A DNA stretch of 39,636 bases, taken from assembly GCA_045638645.1 (NCBI GenBank), contig JAZUBU010000021.1, positions 1 through 39,636 of the forward strand, in the 5' to 3' direction. Positions 35,376-39,636 of the stretch are shown here, in pieces. The position numbers were made by a program, and so were the translations under genes. Under the pieces are notes generated by a model. The model had not been told where the DNA came from, searched no databases, and saw only the letters and a program-made list of their open reading frames with translations. Position 1 is the stretch's first letter. Each line of letters opens with the position of its first letter. The stretch comes from JAGCJX01 sp045638645 (GTDB taxonomy: Bacteria > Bacteroidota > Bacteroidia > Bacteroidales > UBA932).

Positions 35376-38300
35376 ATGAAGAGACTGTTCAACATATTTG
35401 CTTTCTTGATGACCTTTGCGGTAGTGTCGTGCGTGCAGGAGAATTTTCCGCAGCCCGATACAGAGGTCGTACCTGAGGGGTATATGAAGATTGAGTTTGC
35501 AGCGAACATCGCACACCCTACTTCGGTGACCACACGTGCCGTGGATCCGGATGGACTGGACGTAAACAACATGACGCTATTCTGCTTCAATGAGTTCGGA
35601 CTTTTCATCAGTACAGAAACGGCCCACATCCAGCAACACTTGAGTACAGATGGCATTTCTGACAGCGGAATTTATACTGCTCAGATTCCGAGCCACACCC
35701 GCATCATCCACTTCCTCGGAAACCACAGCGAGGGCCTTTATGATGAGAGCAACTTCCCGGGCCAGACCGAGAGCATGGTGATTGCCAACATGGAAGGCGG
35801 CTCCGGAATGCTTGTGTACTGGTCTCGTTTCGAGATGGTGGACAATGACAAGAGCATGCATGATCAGTTGTCTGAACTGCAATACACAATTGCCGGTAAG
35901 ACATACAAAGGGGTCAAACTGATACGTAATCAGGCAAAAATATCCATTGATGACTGGAAGACAAGCTACTTTACCGTGACGGGATTCCGTACGGTGAACA
36001 TTCCGGCCTTTGGAACAGTCGCCCCGCACCACCCTCAGCACCATTTCCATATAGTGGACAATTGGGAGAGCACCGAAGACTTCATCACGTTGCCGAACAA
36101 CCAGACTCTGATCTCTGACATCGTGGACATCAACACCAAGAATGAGGATTATATCTTCGAGTCAGAGAATTCTGGGGACAGACAGGTGAGCGTCATCATC
36201 AAGGGACGTAATGCCGGCGAGAATGTGGACAAGTATTACCGTATCGTCATGCAGCACGAGGATGGATCCAATTTCATGATCCGCAGAAACCACAATTACA
36301 ACATCCAGATTACCGGCGAGCTTACCTATGGAAAAGACACCTTTGAGGAGGCCCTGGTCGCCCCTGCGACCAACAACGCCTGGATCTCCATCGACGAATG
36401 GGTAAATGAGCTGACGGACGGTGTCAGGACTTTGTGGGTGGAACAGACTTCGTACGTGCTTGCCAGCGACCAGTATGCCGGAACGGACTACGTGATCCCA
36501 TACCGGTATACCGAATATAACAAGGGGGTATCGACCGCTCCTGAAATCACATGGATCGACAACAAGGTAGCCTACGACAACATTACCAATCACTATAACA
36601 CAACTACCGGCGAAGGTACGCTTACGCTGCGACTCTATCCGATGTACGAGGGCAATGAGCAGCAGGTGGGCTCATTCCTGATCAAGCACGGCAAGCTTCA
36701 ACGTAAGGTGACCGTCTATGTCATCCGGACCCAGCATTTTACTCCGTCCTGGATATCCACCCAGGTCTACGGTGTCTCGAAAGAGCACGTGACGCTGATG
36801 TTTACCATTCCCGAGACCTGTCCAGAGGCGCTTTTCCCGTTCACGGTGCTCGTGTCGGTCAACCACCTGGACGTGCGTTCCGAGTCCGGGCAGCAGCTCC
36901 CTGTTTATGTCAAAGGCGAGGAAGGATATTTCGGTCAGGACTGGGACGGAATCAATTATAAATACGCCCTCACAGTATCCGAGCCGGGAAAGCATCGTCT
37001 CTTTATGCACACGCTGCTGGAGCATGAAGATACGGATATCGAACCCGTGCACCTTGAGGCCGAGTTCTTTGAGACCATCACCAAGAATGTGCTGTTCAGT
37101 GACAAGGACAAGGATCACTACAGGGTTTTCGTCGATGACCTACACATTTATCCTGCCTCTTATGCTGCCGACGAGGAACTTTATTATCTTTTGGTCCCGC
37201 AGAAGAAGGCTTCACCGCTGCTGTTTACCTTGGACTTGCAGGAGAGACGAAAATCAGATGGAGTTTATCTTCCCTTCAATCATGCAGCAAATCCGGATAC
37301 TAGCAAGTATGACGAATTCCTGATCTACTCCAAGACCTTGAGCTTCTACGAAGATTATTTCGGTCCTGATTCAGAGATATATAAGGAAATTTCGAGCCTT
37401 GCATGGGAAGGAGAAGTCGCGTTGATCCATCAGGACTCCTGGAGTACCAATGGACGAGTAATGGCCTTCAGGACATTGAACTCCAAAGAACCTACGGCTG
37501 ATACGAAATACGGTCTTCAACCTGATGGTTCCTACAATCTGTATATGCTTACCAACAGCACAAAGAACAATGACGTCGTACGTGTGGCTTCGAACAATAC
37601 ACACAGTCCGTTTGTTTTTAAGACCGGTCCCGATGGCGAGGATTATGGAAGTACTCTTTATAAAGGGAATGAATACCGTTCGGTAATCTTTGACGTAGCG
37701 CATTACAGGCCTTTCCGTTTTGCAGCACAGGTGCAGGTGGCGGATGAGAATGGATACAATCCCAAAATTTCTCCAGAAGCCTCGGCTCTTCTGAGCAACG
37801 AAGTGCATGGCGATCAGGAAGAGAACGAAGACGAGGTTACGCTCAGTTACAAACCGGGCCAACGGGTAGATATTCTCTTGGACATCACCAGTTTCAAGGG
37901 ATCAGACAACCGTTCGGTACATCCGTTCGGACAAATTTTCGGCGAGGAATTTGAGGTCTACATCGATGCTCCGATGCTCGAAATTGACCAGAACCGCGTA
38001 CCAGAAAACTGGAAAGCGGCGAACAACAACACATTGACTGCAGATAAACTCCGGCCAGACCCTTCCGTACCCGGCCGATTCATTTACACCGTCAGCAAAA
38101 AGCGTGAGGATGAGAAGCTCTTCGGTTTTGCTCCTGCCCACCACAAGGACCTTGCTACATCGCGATATGATGATTTCGGAGGCGTCGTACCCAATGTGAC
38201 TATAAATCAAGAGGGCGAGCGCAAGTTACTGCCTTTCAAAAAGACATCCATTACCTCAAAAGGCAACATCAACATTACATCCAACAAGGAGAAGGTCGTA

Positions 38301-38708
38301 TTCTGGGACAAGACCTTCAAAGTCAACACAGAGCACATGAGGGGTGTCCTGATGTATAAAAAGGAAGGACAGGATCCTATCCCGGTTCCGGACGATGCCT
38401 TCATCGCCTTTGTCCGTCTGCGAACCAATGCCCGTATCGGTGTTGTGACACTGAACCCCAGCACTGGCGGCCCTGGATGGTTTGAACTTAACCTCCGAGA
38501 CGAGTACCGTTTCGACTGGAATGACGACCCTATTGATTTATACTTTACAGATAAGACTGACAACAACAAGGTTTATAACTTCAACTACACGGAGAACGGT
38601 GTGGAAAAACCTGTCGATCTGAACCTCCTGTTCAACATCCTGACCAGCAACAATCCAGAGATCATCCTCACAGAACAACCGGAGGATCAGCCTGGAAACA
38701 ATAATTAG
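35376..38708 (+). CDS. Large DUF4906-like fimbrial lipoprotein
   Basis: A 1110-residue lipoprotein (from the ATG at 35376) with lipobox AVVSC (Cys19) and a fimbrillin-like start (MKIEFAANIAH, VTTRAVDPDGLDVNNMTLFCF). IRRNHNYNIQITGEL ends the first module at about residue 330. Several further beta-sandwich-like segments follow. The size, position and start resemble DUF4906 proteins, which close Mfa-type fimbrial clusters in Bacteroides. An in-frame ATG at 35316 would overlap the previous gene and put 20 odd residues before the signal peptide. It is probably a surface-exposed tip or adhesin component, by position. A hairpin terminator follows 12 bases after the stop. Confidence 0.75.
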   Translation: MKRLFNIFAFLMTFAVVSCVQENFPQPDTEVVPEGYMKIEFAANIAHPTSVTTRAVDPDGLDVNNMTLFCFNEFGLFISTETAHIQQHLSTDGISDSGIYTAQIPSHTRIIHFLGNHSEGLYDESNFPGQTESMVIANMEGGSGMLVYWSRFEMVDNDKSMHDQLSELQYTIAGKTYKGVKLIRNQAKISIDDWKTSYFTVTGFRTVNIPAFGTVAPHHPQHHFHIVDNWESTEDFITLPNNQTLISDIVDINTKNEDYIFESENSGDRQVSVIIKGRNAGENVDKYYRIVMQHEDGSNFMIRRNHNYNIQITGELTYGKDTFEEALVAPATNNAWISIDEWVNELTDGVRTLWVEQTSYVLASDQYAGTDYVIPYRYTEYNKGVSTAPEITWIDNKVAYDNITNHYNTTTGEGTLTLRLYPMYEGNEQQVGSFLIKHGKLQRKVTVYVIRTQHFTPSWISTQVYGVSKEHVTLMFTIPETCPEALFPFTVLVSVNHLDVRSESGQQLPVYVKGEEGYFGQDWDGINYKYALTVSEPGKHRLFMHTLLEHEDTDIEPVHLEAEFFETITKNVLFSDKDKDHYRVFVDDLHIYPASYAADEELYYLLVPQKKASPLLFTLDLQERRKSDGVYLPFNHAANPDTSKYDEFLIYSKTLSFYEDYFGPDSEIYKEISSLAWEGEVALIHQDSWSTNGRVMAFRTLNSKEPTADTKYGLQPDGSYNLYMLTNSTKNNDVVRVASNNTHSPFVFKTGPDGEDYGSTLYKGNEYRSVIFDVAHYRPFRFAAQVQVADENGYNPKISPEASALLSNEVHGDQEENEDEVTLSYKPGQRVDILLDITSFKGSDNRSVHPFGQIFGEEFEVYIDAPMLEIDQNRVPENWKAANNNTLTADKLRPDPSVPGRFIYTVSKKREDEKLFGFAPAHHKDLATSRYDDFGGVVPNVTINQEGERKLLPFKKTSITSKGNINITSNKEKVVFWDKTFKVNTEHMRGVLMYKKEGQDPIPVPDDAFIAFVRLRTNARIGVVTLNPSTGGPGWFELNLRDEYRFDWNDDPIDLYFTDKTDNNKVYNFNYTENGVEKPVDLNLLFNILTSNNPEIILTEQPEDQPGNNN

Positions 38709-38719
38709 TAATAGCATTC

Positions 38720-38749
38720 ATAACAGCCGCTCCGAAGAGTGGCTGTTAT
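38720..38749 (+). terminator. Hairpin terminator at the end of the fimbrial operon
   Basis: A 13-pair stem (38720-38732 with 38737-38749, one G-T wobble) around the loop CGAA, 12 bases after the last stop codon. The following bases (ACTTTGTGG) are only weakly T-rich. Confidence 0.7.
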
Positions 38750-39051
38750 ACTTTGTGGTCCGAAACTGCCGAAACAAAACGGGCTGTCAGCGAAGCTGAC
38801 TGGGGGAGATGGGCGGACTTTAGTTTATGGTTAATATGATATCGTGGGATATCTAAATTGTTGAGTAGTATCTTGCTGATTGGAAATATGCGGATTTGAT
38901 TCCGCGATTTATTACATTGAGTAATTGTCCTCTCTCAGAGAACCCTGCCCCAAGTCGTAATGAACCGGTCACTCTGAATGGAAGGTTATGCGTCCATACA
39001 TTGAGATCGGAGAAAAAGCCAAGGAGGATGCGACGTAAAAGATTGATGATG
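38750..39051. other. Non-coding stretch between fimbrial operon and DUF1016 gene
   Basis: It contains a short palindromic element, GTCAGCGAAGCTGAC at 38786-38800, followed by a G-rich stretch (TGGGGGAGATGGG) of the sort seen in intergenic repeats. A 95-codon frame begins at 38896, but it has no protein-like pattern and runs into the DUF1016 start. Nothing else is evident. Confidence 0.45.
38786..38800. repeat. Short REP-like palindrome
   Basis: GTCAGC and GCTGAC around GAA. Only one copy is seen in the window, so its status as a dispersed repeat is unproven. Confidence 0.4.
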
Positions 39052-39081
39052 TTTGGGGAATATAAGAAAAGTTTAAATTTG
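39052..39081 (+). promoter_or_regulatory. Promoter of the second DUF1016 gene
   Basis: TTTG (39052-39055), an 18-base spacer and TAAATTTG (39074-39081) match the Bacteroidetes promoter. The ATG is 55 bases downstream. Confidence 0.6.
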
Positions 39082-39136
39082 CACTATAGTTACTGCACGA
39101 GCAGCTTAGATATAATACAAGGTATAGAAGACGGAC

Positions 39137-39636
39137 ATGAATACAACGGAAATCAACGAAAGCAACATCAATTCTCTCTTTGAGAAAATAGCTTCTGTAA
39201 TTGAGGAGGCAAGAAGAAGAGCATCAACAGCAATCAATCTTTCCGAGGTTTACGCTAAGTTCAACATCGGCAGATACATTGTGGAAGATGAGCAGGGAGG
39301 AAACTACAAAGCGGGATATGGCAAACAAGTCTTGAAGCAACTCTCCGAGAAGTTAGGAGAATGTTTTGGCGAAGGATGGTCCGTTGACACTCTTGAAAGA
39401 TGTCGTAAGTTCTACATGCTTTACTCTCCACTTGCAATTTCCGCATCACCGTTGCGGAAATTAGATTCTGTGTCAGATGTAGCAGAAATCCGCAACAGTG
39501 TTGCGGAAATTCAGACTGCATCAGCAGAACCACACAAATTCGTCCTCTCCTGGTCTCATTATCTAATCCTCATGCGCATCAAGGATGCCAATGCCCGTAG
39601 CTTTTATGAGATAGAATGTGCAAAACAGAACTGGAG
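39137..39636 (+). CDS. DUF1016/YhcG-type PDDEXK nuclease, N-terminal part (cut by window end)
   Basis: From the ATG at 39137 the frame stays open for 166 codons to the edge of the window. It shows the DUF1016 N-terminal domain: ARRRASTAINLSEVYAKFNIGRYIVE, then YGKQVLKQLSEKLGECFGEG, RCRKFYMLY and LSWSHYLILMRIKDANARSFYEIE. The PDDEXK half must lie beyond the window. It is a distant relative of the interrupted gene at 8052. Residues about 97-125, between KFYMLYS and LSWSHY, are encoded by palindromic DNA. The role may be in DNA restriction or mobile-element biology, as suspected for the family. Confidence 0.85.
   Translation, partial: MNTTEINESNINSLFEKIASVIEEARRRASTAINLSEVYAKFNIGRYIVEDEQGGNYKAGYGKQVLKQLSEKLGECFGEGWSVDTLERCRKFYMLYSPLAISASPLRKLDSVSDVAEIRNSVAEIQTASAEPHKFVLSWSHYLILMRIKDANARSFYEIECAKQNW
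39436..39507. repeat. Two palindromes inside the second DUF1016 gene
   Basis: AATTTCCGCA/TGCGGAAATT (39436-39445 with 39453-39462, loop 7) and TCCGCAAC/GTTGCGGA (39489-39496 with 39500-39507, loop 3). All arms share the core TTGCGGAAATT or its complement. They lie in the variable segment before LSWSHY. Confidence 0.8.

Noticed and set aside
38896..39183. 95-codon frame before the second DUF1016 gene
   Set aside because: No domain pattern, and its end overlaps the promoter and start of the DUF1016 gene in another frame.

Overview
The window comes from a member of the Bacteroidales. This rests on the TAnnTTTG -7 promoter elements, the absence of Shine-Dalgarno sites, and the families present: Mfa1/FimA-type fimbriae, S41 lipoproteins, DUF3575/DUF3868 and DUF1016 proteins. 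The genus cannot be fixed from the sequence. There are no rRNA or tRNA genes, no integrase, no cas genes and no complete mobile element.

Layout. (1) 1-2450: a MerR regulator with a palindromic operator, then a small decayed locus. In it, two paralogous putative immunity genes lie on opposite strands, each tail-to-tail with a toxin-tail fragment. Two solitary 47-48 bp repeats in the same locus resemble Bacteroidetes type II-C CRISPR repeats. (2) 2471-4302 (minus): a two-gene operon of an outer-membrane protein with an apparent single-base frameshift and an S41 peptidase lipoprotein. (3) 4685-7593 (plus): UbiA/MenA prenyltransferase, CPBP protease and MATE transporter. (4) 7590-10052: a small membrane protein, a DUF1016/PDDEXK nuclease gene split by one stop codon, and poorly known small genes. 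(5) 10119-12480 (minus): an ECF sigma operon and a TlpA-like thioredoxin. (6) 13047-18679 (minus): a full tripartite RND efflux operon (adaptor, pump, outer-membrane channel). (7) 18792-22919 (plus): TIGR04076 protein, ABC-F ATPase, PnuC and CstA. (8) 23021-38749 (plus): a large Mfa-type fimbrial operon. (9) 39137-end: the start of a second DUF1016 gene.

The fimbrial operon is the centrepiece. A TACCTTTG promoter precedes a DUF3575 beta-barrel gene, then a DUF3868/TPR protein, three tandem Mfa1-type fimbrillin lipoproteins, a terminator/attenuator-like hairpin, an Mfa2/FimB-type anchor, and three large lipoproteins that look like accessory or tip subunits. The DUF3868 gene carries ten TCTA repeats inside its signal-peptide coding region. 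In this copy they put the ATG out of frame with the rest of the gene. One unit more, or two fewer, would restore a full-length secreted protein. This is the arrangement expected of slipped-strand phase variation. Because the repeat also encodes the hydrophobic core of the signal peptide as L-S-I-Y units, unit number would change both frame and signal length.

Other odd points: both DUF1016 genes carry strong palindromes at the same codon position just before a conserved LSWSHY motif, and several genes are broken by a single lesion (3545-4302 and 8052-9116), which may be real decay, a switch, or sequence error.
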